Source: Hexactinellida sp. DTS-2022
Lineage: Eukaryota; Porifera; Hexactinellida
Assembly (NCBI GenBank): GCA_028753945.1
Contig: JAPNXP010000002.1
Location: 744,001-808,000 of the forward strand
Length of the DNA stretch: 64,000 nt
Reading direction: 5' to 3'
Of this stretch, positions 1-11,900 are shown piece by piece; position 1 is the stretch's first letter, and each line of letters opens with the position of its first letter. A model generated the notes under the pieces. It had not been told where the DNA came from. It searched no databases and worked only from the letters and a program-made list of their open reading frames with translations. A program made the translations under genes and the position numbers.

Positions 1-1030
1 AATACCTCCGTTTGTGTTGACGGTTGAATCTAAGGGCTACTCTTCAAGATGCCAGCCTGTCGCTACAATAGGAACACCGGAATTAAGGTGTCAGTATCCG
101 CAGGGAATAGCTTATGACAGCATAGACAATGCTGTGTACATATTAGATAACACTTCCTGTAAGCTATATTCCTATTCCATCGACAGTAAAGCTGTACGTG
201 AAGGGAACTTCGTCGGTTTCACATCCACTTTTGAAGGAGAAGTTAAAGTACTGTCTTACGATGATATAATCTTGCATACTAAGAAAAAATATCCACCGAA
301 AATTCAAAAACAGCCTATATCCTATCCTATTCCCATTGACTATTATGGACCTAATAGGGATTCAATTCTACAGCCCTGCGGTATAGAGTTCAATGACAAC
401 AAACTCTATGTGAGTGCTGTGTCTCGTATCACCCACACTTTTGATATTATAGCGCGTATCAGTTTTACACATGATAATTATTACAAGCATATTCAATGGG
501 CTGGTTATTTCGGTAAGCATGGTACCGAGGAGGGAGAAATGAACACCCCCAGAGGGCTAGCGTTTTCAGATTCCCACCTGTACGTGTGTGACTCCTTTAA
601 TAACAGAATTAATGTGTACTTTAACCAGTCTATTGTACGGACATTCTCACACAGCTGTCTCTACCGACCTCTTGATGTTAAAACTGATAAGAGCAAAATA
701 TTCGTTCTAAACAGCAAACCTCCTTTCGTAATAGAATTCCATCACACAGGAATCCTTACCAATACATACCTAAGTACCGATATCGTATCTAGGTTTGCTC
801 CCTCCTTCTTCTGCATAGACACGTCAGGTCGCTTCCTAATCTCGGACGCTAGGCTCCCCTACGTGTACGTGCTCAGCAGAGACGCTAGCATGAAGAGAGC
901 TCTGACTGACCGGCTGGAGCTGCGACACGGAGAGGAGAGACAGGTGGAACCGAGAGGAGTCTGTATCGACACACAGGGGAGAGTGTATGTAGTCTGCAAC
1001 TACAAACAGGCCATGCTACAGATATTCTGA
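1..1030 (+). CDS. NHL-repeat beta-propeller protein, 5' end outside window
   Basis: The frame is open from the first bases of the window (it reads I-P-P-F-V-L before the first GTG), so this is the C-terminal part of a longer gene and no start codon is visible. About 340 residues remain. They contain repeated hydrophobic blades of the NHL type: 'PQGIAYDSIDNAVYILD', 'PRGLAFSDSHLYVCDSFNNR' and the final 'PRGVCIDTQGRVYVV'. The protein ends right after the last blade (MLQIF, stop at 1028-1030). NHL propellers occur at the C-terminus of TRIM-NHL ubiquitin ligases and in other scaffold or RNA-binding proteins. No RING, B-box or coiled coil is in view, so the subfamily cannot be named. No intron is evident in the visible part. 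Confidence 0.85.
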   Translation, partial: IPPFVLTVESKGYSSRCQPVATIGTPELRCQYPQGIAYDSIDNAVYILDNTSCKLYSYSIDSKAVREGNFVGFTSTFEGEVKVLSYDDIILHTKKKYPPKIQKQPISYPIPIDYYGPNRDSILQPCGIEFNDNKLYVSAVSRITHTFDIIARISFTHDNYYKHIQWAGYFGKHGTEEGEMNTPRGLAFSDSHLYVCDSFNNRINVYFNQSIVRTFSHSCLYRPLDVKTDKSKIFVLNSKPPFVIEFHHTGILTNTYLSTDIVSRFAPSFFCIDTSGRFLISDARLPYVYVLSRDASMKRALTDRLELRHGEERQVEPRGVCIDTQGRVYVVCNYKQAMLQIF

Positions 1031-1039
1031 CCTATTGTA

Positions 1040-1330
1040 TACCTATAGAGTAAATAGTTGTTGTATCAACCCCGCTATCATTTATTTGTATACTTTATGT
1101 TATAACTATTTGGTTTTGTTATTTTCTCAACCTATCTCATTTATTTGTATACTTTATAGAGTAACTAGTTGTTGTTGTTGTTTCAGCCTCTCTCAAATTT
1201 ATTTTTGTATTATTTTTGTAACTAGTTTGTCTCAATCTCTCTGTCATTATTTATATACTTATTAGTCTTATATCAACTATTTTTGTTGTTGTTGACTCAA
1301 CTTCGTCATTTATTTGTATACGTACTTTCT
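1040..1330. repeat. degenerate tandem repeat, about 60-bp unit, about 5 copies
   Basis: The 3' flank of the NHL gene repeats a unit of roughly 50-65 bases made of 'GAGTAACTAGTTGTTGTT', a TCAACCTCTC-type block and 'CATTTATTTGTATACTTT'. Copies start near 1040, 1096, 1155, 1215 and 1262 and are imperfect. An open frame crosses it (1035-1265) but is low-complexity and starts at a non-ATG codon. Confidence 0.6.
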
Positions 1331-2351
1331 ATTATTAGTAATAATTATTAAAAGTTAGTATGTTATTTAAGTTGACACCTCTATGGCTCTATCTCCAAAG
1401 AATTTAGATTTCTTCTAGTAAAAAACGTGCACACTATTGAATTTACCTCTGTCGGACTTCCGGCCGACCGTACGCGATGGCCTGACTAAACCATTGGTGA
1501 TAGAGATTTAAAATTTGGACAGGAGATATAGAATTTCCTGAAGATGATCACCTCGAAGCCCAAATTCACAATTTCGCTTTTGTTCATCAGTTAAATCGAA
1601 ATTTGTGTTCTGGTCCAGTGACTCTTTAATAATTCGAATTATCAATTGAAATTATAGAGGTTGTATTCTCCTAAGGATGTTCTTTCTATTTATCAATTAA
1701 AATGAATAGGTCGCTAACCAACTCTAGGTTTTATTAACGATTGTTTACATAAATCAGCCATCTTCTCCATATTGTAATTACTCTATAGTATACTTGAATA
1801 CTATAGAACATATTACATAAGCCTTTACAATCTGCTAGATAATGTGACTGTTATTAATTGGTTTGTAAGTGAATATGTGTTTCACAAGTGCAATGAAAAC
1901 ACTTGGCAGTTGGAACATTTTACAAGTTGATGATGATGTCAATAATGAATTATATTATTCAAATGTAACGTAAATACTACAACGTATTCCTAATTCTATT
2001 TGTAATAATTAATCTTTAATTAATTTAAACATTTGAAGTCTTCACAATTCAAACATTAATTAAATTATATTACACTATTAAAGATGAAATGTAATTTTAA
2101 TATTGAAATTCTAGTTAAATTAAACATTCGGGAAGTGCAATCAGAAGGAGCACACACTCCCATCCCGTCTGTGAGGGGGTTTTTTTATTTGTAGTTTTTC
2201 TTTATTCGTTTTCTATAACTTTTTTTGAATATTTCTTGTTTCTGTATATTTTAGTAATGACTAGACTCACACTCATAATAAAATTGACCCCAGTACCCCC
2301 TTATTGGAGAATATCCCTTTACTACCGAATAGCACTGATAATGTAGAAATT
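1331..2351. other. AT-rich spacer, no gene recognised
   Basis: About 1 kb with no supported gene. It has a short, more GC-balanced patch at 1440-1600 and a T-run at 2176-2182. A 3'-splice-site-like 'tgtatattttag' ends at 2253, just upstream of the membrane-protein gene, and could mark an unseen 5' exon. Confidence 0.4.
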
Positions 2352-3316
2352 ATGATACTGAAAAAGCGCTGTTTTTTAAACCGCAGATATTTATACTATT
2401 TGGCCTCCCTTCCCCACATTATCACTCTACTCCTTATTGATTTGTACACCTTTCATTTAATCCGGTCTTTAATTGGAAGCGCTCTTATACACTGTCTACC
2501 TCGTTACGCTGAACTTATTCAAACTATTTGTTCAGTTATTATCCGCGTTTTTCCAGCTTGTAATCTTCACAACAATTCTGTTAATTCTTCTATTACAGAT
2601 CCTCCTATTAGCCATCGATCCCTATTCGTATTGTGTTGCAAACTCGAGTGTGTACACATAAACTCGACCGATGATCTCTTTGAAGACATATTCCTAGTTA
2701 CTGCTAATATAACATTTTCTTTCCTGTCATTTGGGTCAATATATTTCTTGTACGTCAATTCTTGTATAATCAGAGAACTTAATTTCAATGTGACTAAGCG
2801 GATTTCATTAAATTCGATTAAAATTCAACTTCCAACAGGCAGGAATTCCTAAAAGTAGACGTTGCGCTCGACCAACTACAGATCGTACTCACTGCTCCTA
2901 ACCCTAAGTCATCTGGTCAGCTATTCGTTAGGCTAAAGGATTATGTATATGCTAAGGAGTTAACTGAAGTGAGGGCGTTCGGCTATACAGAGGGTAGTTT
3001 TGAAAAGTTAAATTCGTATTTAGGTGAGCAGAAAGTGCATATATTGGTGATTGAAAATAGTCATTTATTTTCTCTCATGGCGAAGAATTCTACCCTTCTG
3101 AAACACTGTAAATTGCTTGGCTGTGATGAGCTCTACGGGAGTTTCTATTCAAAACAAGTACCAACAACAATAGCTAACTGTTTTGGCAAGCTTTATTTAC
3201 TACGAGTATTTGGGCTAACTCTTGTTTCTATTTATCTGATTATTAGTGTTTTGTTGATGTCCGCGAGTATTATATCACTCAACGCGAAACTAACCAAATT
3301 CAGTGATAGCTACTGA
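2352..3316 (+). CDS. hypothetical multi-pass membrane protein (two-exon model)
   Basis: I do not recognise this protein. The proposed model joins 2352-2789 to 2843-3316 through a 53-bp intron (GTGACT...GGCAG), giving 303 residues. It has an N-terminal hydrophobic segment (YLYYLASLPHIITLLLIDLY), a second one ending the first exon (ANITFSFLSFGSIYFL), a soluble stretch of about 120 residues and a C-terminal membrane segment (LYLLRVFGLTLVSIYLIISV). The joint keeps one open frame and drops the stop-ridden bases between the two halves, but the donor is weak. ATG 2352 is the first in frame; an upstream exon is possible. The layout (membrane segments, soluble lobe, last membrane helix) loosely recalls ligand-gated channel lobes, but no diagnostic motif is visible. 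A decayed gene is the alternative. Confidence 0.35.
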
Positions 3317-3659
3317 GTGATAAGAGAATTCGCGACTTTTTACACGAATAGAGAGAGAACAGACTGGTTATAATTCTGAGACAGGATTTGTTGCTTGTTT
3401 CTGCCAGCAAAGCGCGATTTGAAATATCCTTGTTGGGCGACATGTCTTCTGGGTTCGTGTACGGTATAATATTAAATTATTAATAGGCACAACTCTGCTA
3501 ATGGCCTTCATTGCTGATGTGTATTATATAGTACTGTAATGTAGCTGTAAGTATTTGAGTATTTTTATGCATTTTTTGTTTTTTTATAGTTTGAATGTAA
3601 TTAATGTCAAATCCCTTTTGCTTGATTATCTCTCTATATACAAGCCAGATAATTCTCTA

Positions 3660-3766
3660 TACTGTTGACTCCTAATTAATAGGGTCAATTTTGTTCCAGG
3701 GTAGTTTGACCCAATTAAGCAGAGAAATCTAATAAGTGGTTGCTCTATTAAGCGGAGTATACTGTA
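3660..3766. mobile_element. short TIR element, family E (degenerate copy)
   Basis: It starts 'ACTGTTGACTCC', contains 'GGGTCAA', and ends 'CTCTATTAAGCGGAGTATAC' followed by TGTA. This matches the better copies at 39736-39911 and 56177-56365. It lies in the 520-bp spacer before the array (3317-3836); the rest of that spacer is AT-rich with nothing recognised. Confidence 0.55.
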
Positions 3767-3836
3767 AATATTTAGTTTATAAACATTTTAATTAATTAAT
3801 TATCTTACTCCAATTTGTATCATTATTATTTAGCTA

Positions 3837-5822
3837 ATGTCTTTGACGAATCCAATCCAAAGTAGTCTAGTTAGCCTCATAACAGAGCATAAAGTAGAGA
3901 TTGAAGATATTCCAGATTTCTATCTCCATTCCTTCCCTTATCTATTGGGAAGAGAGAATTTGGTTCTAGAAGGTTTCCCATCTGATCTGACTATTAAATT
4001 ACTCGATTTATTTGTGCTGGAACAAGCAAAGTATTTCCAAACTACAAAAAATCTCACTCTTGTTTTCTTTGGTGAGAATAGTAAAGAGATTTCCATAATA
4101 TCTTCCTTAGAACCGCTCACATTAATCCCTAGTTCCCCTGTGATAGAACTAACTGTTGAGAATCTCAAGGCGCTAATGGGAGCCACCAGCTGTAAAGATA
4201 TTTCTAATTTCAAAGATTTTTCAGTCACACTAGTTCTATTCCTGATAACTGAAGTGATTTCCGATTTAGTATTTCCGCCCGATTGGCAGATTGTTGTTAT
4301 ATCGCGTGACAAGTTTGAGGGCCCTTGTAAGAATAAGTCTGTTGGCTTTCTAAAAATCGCGAAAAGTGATGACGGAATGAAAATTGAGAGATTACAATCC
4401 GAGTTTCAAAATAGTGACACTTCTGATTTAACTAACAAATCTGAAAAGGTTAAAAACAGGAATAACAGTGAAACTATCGAAATTCTTAAATCAGCACAGA
4501 TGATCTGTAAAAACCATGGATACGCCATTGACCTTAACGATGTTTTGTTGCCTTCATTGATATACACTTTATTGGGAGAGAATGTGATTATGCACACGTA
4601 TAGCGAAATGGACTTTATTCAACTGGTGTCTATACTAGCTTGTGAGAATGAATTAGAACAAATTAATATTGGAAATCTCTATATTTGTATAAATAGCTCT
4701 GAAGACCGAAATAATTTATCAAGCATCATGCCTTCACTGGAATTTAGCAAATACAATATATTAGAAGCAACGAAAGAGGGTTCTTGTAAGAACTTTTTAA
4801 TTACATTACATGAGCTATACTCCTTAAAATTCTCTAAGAATATCCATGGTCTAGTAGCAATCCTATCTTCAGTGCCTAGGGACCTTACCAAAGCACTAGC
4901 TAGTATACCCAATGGTTTTACCTTACTGCTTGGCACTGCTTGTTATTCTAGTGAGCTGCTTATTATTATGCCCAGGTCTCGGTTCATTTTGCTCTCAGGC
5001 TACCCTATACGCCCCATACTATGTGTCGGCTATAAATCTGAAGAATGCCAGTTAGTTAACCTATCAGCTTTGCCTTCTGTTGCATTAATGAAGCCAACTT
5101 CGCACCAGAAATCGATACGAAAACTTAAGCAGGGATCGACTAAGTCTAAGGTTAAATCTAAAATTGAGCCGATTAAATCTAAAATTGGGTCGATACCTCT
5201 CTTCCCTATAGAGAACACCTTACAACTGGAGGAACATGCTAACTTCCTATTAGCAGCTCTGTTAAAATCTAACTGTAATATTTTGATAAACTACGTATCT
5301 TCTTTTGATCCGCAAACATACTTGAACCATTTATTAACCGTAGTCGATTTGAAAAGCAAAACTTTACAAGCGATCATTCACGGGGATGTCTCTTCTATTA
5401 ACATTGTATTTGAGAAGTTTTGTATAGCGAATAGGGACACAAGTTATGTAGCATTCTATTTCGCCGGCGGAGAAACTTCCTCTCTTAAAGCTCTGCTAAT
5501 CAGCGATAAAATACAGATTCTGTTTATCCCAACTGGTGAACTGATGGCAGCTATTCGCTCCGGTGTTATTGCATTGGAATGTAAAGTATTAATGTGTCTA
5601 TCGGTTGGTAACAACAGCCAACCTCTCCCGTTAAAAACTCTGTCAAATATGCATAAGCAAACTGGGGTAAAATCTCAGATTGTGCTAGTTAGTAGAGATG
5701 AGTTGGAAATAGATTCAATAATGGAATTAATTCCTCGTCCGTTCTACTTTGTACAAGAGTCGAGTGATCTAGAAAAGGAAAGATTCAATGTAACCTATTG
5801 TAATTATTCTATGAGTTTTTGA
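3837..5822 (+). CDS. degenerate DEAD-box-like module protein, array gene 1 (661 aa)
   Basis: Intronless ATG-to-stop frame. It contains about three copies of the array module: residues ~8-175 (opens SSLVSLITEHK), ~215-420 (opens SAQMICKNHG) and ~440-661. Between modules 2 and 3 is a short basic linker with a repeated K-S-K-(I/V) motif. Each module follows the order of a DEAD-box first RecA domain: a helical 'LL.G.N.(I/V)(I/L)' start where the P-loop would be, alternating hydrophobic strands, then a strand such as 'RFILLSGYPIRP' or 'SIMELIPRPFYFV' at the place of the SAT motif and following strand. No Walker A (GxxxxGKS/T) or DEAD box survives, so ATPase activity is not expected. The last module ends with the same kind of C-terminal strand pair as array genes 2 and 3. 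The function is unknown; the relationship is inferred from pattern, not from a search. Confidence 0.75.
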   Translation: MSLTNPIQSSLVSLITEHKVEIEDIPDFYLHSFPYLLGRENLVLEGFPSDLTIKLLDLFVLEQAKYFQTTKNLTLVFFGENSKEISIISSLEPLTLIPSSPVIELTVENLKALMGATSCKDISNFKDFSVTLVLFLITEVISDLVFPPDWQIVVISRDKFEGPCKNKSVGFLKIAKSDDGMKIERLQSEFQNSDTSDLTNKSEKVKNRNNSETIEILKSAQMICKNHGYAIDLNDVLLPSLIYTLLGENVIMHTYSEMDFIQLVSILACENELEQINIGNLYICINSSEDRNNLSSIMPSLEFSKYNILEATKEGSCKNFLITLHELYSLKFSKNIHGLVAILSSVPRDLTKALASIPNGFTLLLGTACYSSELLIIMPRSRFILLSGYPIRPILCVGYKSEECQLVNLSALPSVALMKPTSHQKSIRKLKQGSTKSKVKSKIEPIKSKIGSIPLFPIENTLQLEEHANFLLAALLKSNCNILINYVSSFDPQTYLNHLLTVVDLKSKTLQAIIHGDVSSINIVFEKFCIANRDTSYVAFYFAGGETSSLKALLISDKIQILFIPTGELMAAIRSGVIALECKVLMCLSVGNNSQPLPLKTLSNMHKQTGVKSQIVLVSRDELEIDSIMELIPRPFYFVQESSDLEKERFNVTYCNYSMSF

Positions 5823-5946
5823 ATAGTTTTAGTAAATTCTGGGTAAATGATTATATCTTAGTTTATTCTTATAAACACGTATCCACTTATGTTAAACTTG
5901 AATATAATTAATTCCTTTTCTCCACATTAGTTACTACGGATTTGGA

Positions 5947-8900
5947 ATGGCCAGCTGGGAAGATGGTTGGGATTCCGAAAACGATTTATGGGACACTAAC
6001 CCTTCTACATTCCATACACCACACAACGTATCCAAGGATGAAACTAACATGATTAAGTACAGCAATAAACATTCTGTAAATTTGCCTCACATGAAGTCTC
6101 TATGTGAATTTATATTTAAGTATTCTAAAGAGGAACGTTCGCTATTAATTTCAGAAAATTCTCTCTCAATTCGCATTTGTTTACTGGAATGCATCATGTC
6201 GCCCTTTCTGATAAATTCTAATAAAACCGTGTTTATCCACATTTCCGAGTTTCTACCAATTATAACATCGACTCTTGACTTCAAGTGTTCTCCCCTATTC
6301 GGGGGCACATTTGCTAACTTCTCTATTAGCAACAGTAAGAAGATATTCTCAGTTTCTTACAAAGATTATTCTTACTTGGAATACGAAGTAATACCTAGTT
6401 TAGGGGATGATAAAATCCTGTTTATTTATTTAGGAAATAATCTATTAAATTCCTCTCTATTGCCAGGGTTTAAGCATATACAGAATCTAATTCTCTCTCT
6501 CAAGTTTCTAACAAACGATACAATCAAATCTCACTACCCATACACACACGTGTACAGGGATGAGTTGTATAATCTCTGTATAGAACACCACAATAATGTA
6601 TCCTATAATAAAGACGAAGTTTTAAGTTCGCAACAGTCTCCACTTATTCCCAAACCAATTATATCCACTACCGATCCGTTACTTGATAGACTGGTCACCA
6701 AACACAATGCTACGCAATACAAGAGTGAGGTAGAATACCTAATTAATATTGTATTGCAATGTATAGAGAGGAGAGCCTCATTAGTTGTAGATGGGTTCTT
6801 TACAAGTATACTGACTTGTATGTTGGATTATGTTATTATGAGCACGGTAGAAATAGCAACTGGATCGTGTATTATTATTGATTATTCTAATTCAATGGCT
6901 GAACAAATTAGATCGTTAGAAATTATGGGAAAAGAATGTGATATCAACTCTTCGAGAAAAGTTATACTTGCACACTTAAGGGAATTTAGTGATTATAACA
7001 TTTTGTATAAAAGTTGTATGCTTATTAGCTATACATCAGATGGATGTAAATTACCTAAATTGCCTTTGTTTAATGGCCCATTTCTATCAATTTCACCTAG
7101 TAAGATAAGTGATAAACATATTTCCAAAGTCTCGAGACCGTTTTTACATATACACTACGTGAAGAATAATAATAAGATAGTTTGTACACGGTGCAATGGC
7201 TTTGATTTGGATGTCGATGTAAAGATGCCTGCTGATAAATTAATCGGAGATTTGCCTTTTAATTCCTACGGAAATGAATTTACATCCGAAAATAAACCAT
7301 CGAACTCTACAGAAAGTTTACTGACTCGACTAACACAAAAATTTAATTGTGATCTCAGGTTTATTTCAACTCTCTGTTCCATTCTTTCATATTTACTTGA
7401 GAAAGGAGATTCTGTGATTATGGATAACTTTTCTATCGAACAATTGGCTTGTTTGCTTGATTTTGTTATTGCGAATAGAATTAATAACAATTTTCCACTA
7501 ATTTTTTGTGATACGAAATTGCTCGATTCAACTCTATCATTATTAGATGTAGTACAGTCAAGCCAGTACTTAGTTGTCGATTCAAACTTCCCTTTGCACT
7601 CAAATAACAAAGTTCTATTTCTGGATGACATGAAAGGATTAAATTTTTACCAAAAACTAAAAACACAAAAGTGGTTAAACCCATCATACCTACTGATTAA
7701 GTTTTCTTCTCAGACGGATCAATTAGATCTCATGTTTTCACATTCCAATTGCCAGATCCTATGCCTCACTGTTGCTACAGTCGAACAGTCTATTAAAGAC
7801 TTAATACTGAGATCCTACATCAATATCAGACATACTAAACAGAATGATTTCGAGGTTAATGACTTTAGATATAAAGTTCCTACTCCTTTATCCGTAATAG
7901 ATAACATCCCTAATGATACACCGATATATTCAAGTTATTGTAAAACAGATAGTGATACCAATGGAAATGAAGAATCACTTGATTACCCTACAATATCCTC
8001 AACCGATCAGTTACTGTACAGATTGGCTATTAAGCATGATGTATTTAGGTTCAAGAGTGTATTAGAATACATAATTGGAATTGTACTGGAATGTATAGCA
8101 ATGGGAGCCTCAGTGGCTGTAGATGGGTTTAATATGAGTGCACTCAATTGTATGTTAGACTATGTTATTATGACGAGAGTGAGGCATGCTACACAGCTAT
8201 GCACTGTTGTAGAATATACCGGTTCAATTTCAAAAGAATTAGAAACTCTAGATATTGTGAAAACTAAAGACTATGCTAGAGTAAGGAATTTAATTTACAC
8301 ACAGAAAAAAGTGTTATTTTCTCGATTGAAGAGCTCAGATTCTCATCTCCTAAGCACTCTTCCTGACGATTGTCTGTTCGTTATTTATTCCAAGTCTGGC
8401 TGTAATTTCAAATATCTTTCTTTGGTTGGCTGTCCTTTCCTTACACTCTCACCAAAGAAATTAGGCGAATCTCTGCTCGCAAGGATAAATAGGCCATTTT
8501 TGCATGTGAGAATTAAAGAGCTTACTAATAATGTAGTTTGTACTCTTAGGCATGTATTCGGGAATAACCAAAATATTAATCCAATCGAACGAAGTTTTGA
8601 TATCGAGATGCAACCTAGATTATCTCCAGCAGACCAACACGAATCAGCTGTTCCAGTAGATTCTGTTCCTCCCGAAATGGCCCAATCGAAATCCCCAGAT
8701 TATTTACTCTCTCAACTAACTACAAAGTATAAATGTAATCTTGAATTCACCTCGAGTCTCTGTACAACTCTGGCAGATTTTCTCCATAACGGAAAATCTG
8801 TAATTGTAGACAAGTTCTCACTGCCCCAGTTAGCTTGTTTGCTTGATTTCGTTATTTCAGACAGATTAATAAATGGCTCCACTAACAAAATAATTATCTA

Positions 8901-11900
8901 TTGCTACAAAAAAACTTTCAAATCAACTCTTCAATATTTGGATGTAGTACTTTGTAATCAATACCAAATTATTGACGAAAACCTTTCCTTCAACCCAGTT
9001 ACAAGAGTGCTGATAAGTCATTTCGAAAGTAAGCGTTTCTATAGAGATCTGAATAGACTCTTGGAGTTAGACCGATCTTGTCTCTTTGTAAATCTTGATA
9101 AAAATGGTTCAAATCTTCCTTTACTTTTCTCACTTACCAATTGTCAGATCCTAGGTCTTTGTGAGAGCGCATTAAAAAAGTTTAAAATAAAGACAATACT
9201 AAGACCCTTCATTAATATCAGGCATACTTCAATGAATACTTTTGAAGTTAATGACTCTGATCAGCTTAAAATTCCTACTGTATTAATTCCCCCAAACAAA
9301 AACAAAAGTACCATACAACCAGAGAAATACAGACACGAATACCTCACTCAACAGAATTATACATCTCTTGACATTAAAAATAGCTCTGAAATTAACTCTC
9401 TATTTCTCCATAAACAGAACCCTATTTCTAACCTAATTAATCAGCTGTTCGACAAGCATAACATTACACTACTAACAGAGCTCCCATCAGATCTATACAA
9501 CACATTGTACACACTCCTATTAAACAGAAGGAATCTGGCAATTGACGGATTCTCTGTGACATATGTCTGTCCGTTATTTAGCATATATGCGTTAGAATGT
9601 AAATCCTTGGGCACTCCAGTGAGTATTTGCTATGGAAAAGTCACAATAGTATTACTGAATCAGTTCAAATATATCTCTGTAATCCCGACTGACTCAATAC
9701 TACATACACTAGCTACAAATACAGATACTAACCATTTATGGTTGTTCATTGGGCTGGATAATACACTGTTGTCTCAATTAATCCCATTTATTAAGATTCC
9801 ACATCAGAGCGTGTTTCTGCTATCCCATGGATTCCCATATCTGTTAGAACAAGCGCACGTTCCTATCACCAGAGTATATAAGCGGTCTGACTGTATTAAT
9901 ATTCGTTCTTACAATTCACAGCTGACTAGTTTAATGCCTGAAAATGTGAATACTTTCTATAGAGATTCGCTTGAAATTACGTCAGAATGTGTTCAAACAC
10001 AATCTGGTATTTCTGTGGACATTATACCAGCGACTTACACTGCAATTACAACTCAGCAAGAGTCTAATAATCAGAATATATTTTTAGATACAAAGGAACT
10101 GATTCTCCCTAATCAAACTGATAATTCTTGTATTTCTATGAATGCATTAGATTCCGTTTTAGAATATGCGTCTTTAGACTTAATAGAAATTGGACATAAC
10201 TCATTTCAAGATAATAGCCAACGAGTCAATAGTTCCTTTCTTGGTAAAAATTGCACAACTCTTTTGTCCGAAATAGTTACTGAAAGTGCTCATATTGAAT
10301 TTAATGTAGACTTAACGAATAACGAATTGTATTCTAACATGCAAACGCTTGATAGCGCTGATTCTAATGAAGTTGAAAATAGCTATAGTATTGAAATTAT
10401 AGCAAATCCTAATTTTACAAGAGAACTGATGACAAATCATGAATATCTAACTACTCTGAATGGAATTAACCAAGATTTGATTACCGCACCTCCACCAATA
10501 GACACAGCAACAGAATATAATGACGAACTTGTTATTACCGGAAATGCGATCTCAGAATTAGAATCAATCAAATCATTCGACACGAGCACTCAACCTCCTA
10601 TCCGGTATGGAAATTTATCTTATGAATCAGACAATACAATTAATATAGATACACCTAATACCTCAAATAACCTCTGGGCCACAGACCTTATAGCAGAACA
10701 GGTCTCAAATGAAATATCAGATTTATACTGTCCTCCTATAGAATTACCTATCTTACTACCAGATAGTAAAACACCAGAATTCAATTCTTTATTAACTTCT
10801 GACTTAATTACTTCACCAGTTTTGAATCCAGCTGAGTTTAATACTGAGTTATTTAGTAATGCAAATGCTCTTCTTATACCAGGATTGGAAGAAAATACAA
10901 ATATAATGACAGAATCAGAAACTAACTCCGAGTTAATATCTCCTATCCAACACATAACTACAGACCTAATAACCGAACAGGTCTCAAATGAAATTTCCGA
11001 GTTATATTGTCCTCCTATAGAAATACCTATCTTACTACCAGATAGTAAAGCTAACGAATTCAGTTCTTTATTAACTTCTGACTTAGTTACTTCACCAGTT
11101 AAGAACACAGACACAAGAATCGAACAGGTTATTACTCCCGAACTTTCCAATATAGAATCATTCAATTCGCCTATCACAAATACCCAATTTTCCCCGTTAG
11201 AAACCACTAATACACTACCAGAGTCAGAACACTTTACGGATATCTCAGAACAGCTAGAACCTAACCCATTGACTACACCTACTACAACAGAACTCCCTCA
11301 TCCTATAATAACCCCTCTACCTCTACCTGATAGTACAGTGTCTGAATCAGATCCTATTCCTGGCTGTGACAGTATTATCTCTCCAGCCGTGGAAACATAC
11401 ACAGAGACTGAGTTTAATTCTGAGTTATTTAGTAGTAATGCAGATGTTCTTATACCAGGGTTAGAAGAAAATACAAACATAATGATAAAATCAGAAATTA
11501 ACTCAGAACTAATATCTCCTATCCAACACATAACTACAGATCTAATAACCGAACAGGTCTCAAATGAAATTTCAGACTTATACCCTACACCACTACTAGA
11601 TAGTATAGCACCCGATTCTTGTTCCTTTGGCTCAAAACAAGACAAGAAGCAGTCTCCCTCTCAGCTAGGCCTGCAGCTGATAACCTCCCCCCTACACTCA
11701 GGCATACACACAGTCCTACACAGCAGTGACTCCACATACTATACCCACATCCTCCATCGCATAGCTAGCGTGCTAGACTCTACAACTAATTCCCTACAGA
11801 TAGTGCTCACTTCACAGAGCCCTGAGATCTGCTCTCAAATATTGAGTCTCGCATCCTCGCACTTACACACTGGTACCAACGGGTTCCTGTACAAAACAGG

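Noticed and set aside
1035..1265. 76-codon open frame after the NHL gene
   Set aside because: It starts at a non-ATG codon and translates a tandem repeat of low complexity.
2473..2661. 62-codon hydrophobic frame
   Set aside because: TTG start; it overlaps the better-supported frame from ATG 2352 in another phase.
7266..7687. Overlapping minus-strand frames inside the 2094-aa gene
   Set aside because: Antisense shadows with no domain; the sense strand carries the repeated module.
10620..11645. Minus-strand frames of 195 and 115 codons
   Set aside because: They are mirror frames of the repetitive coding region of the 2094-aa gene; the + strand frame continues unbroken on both sides.
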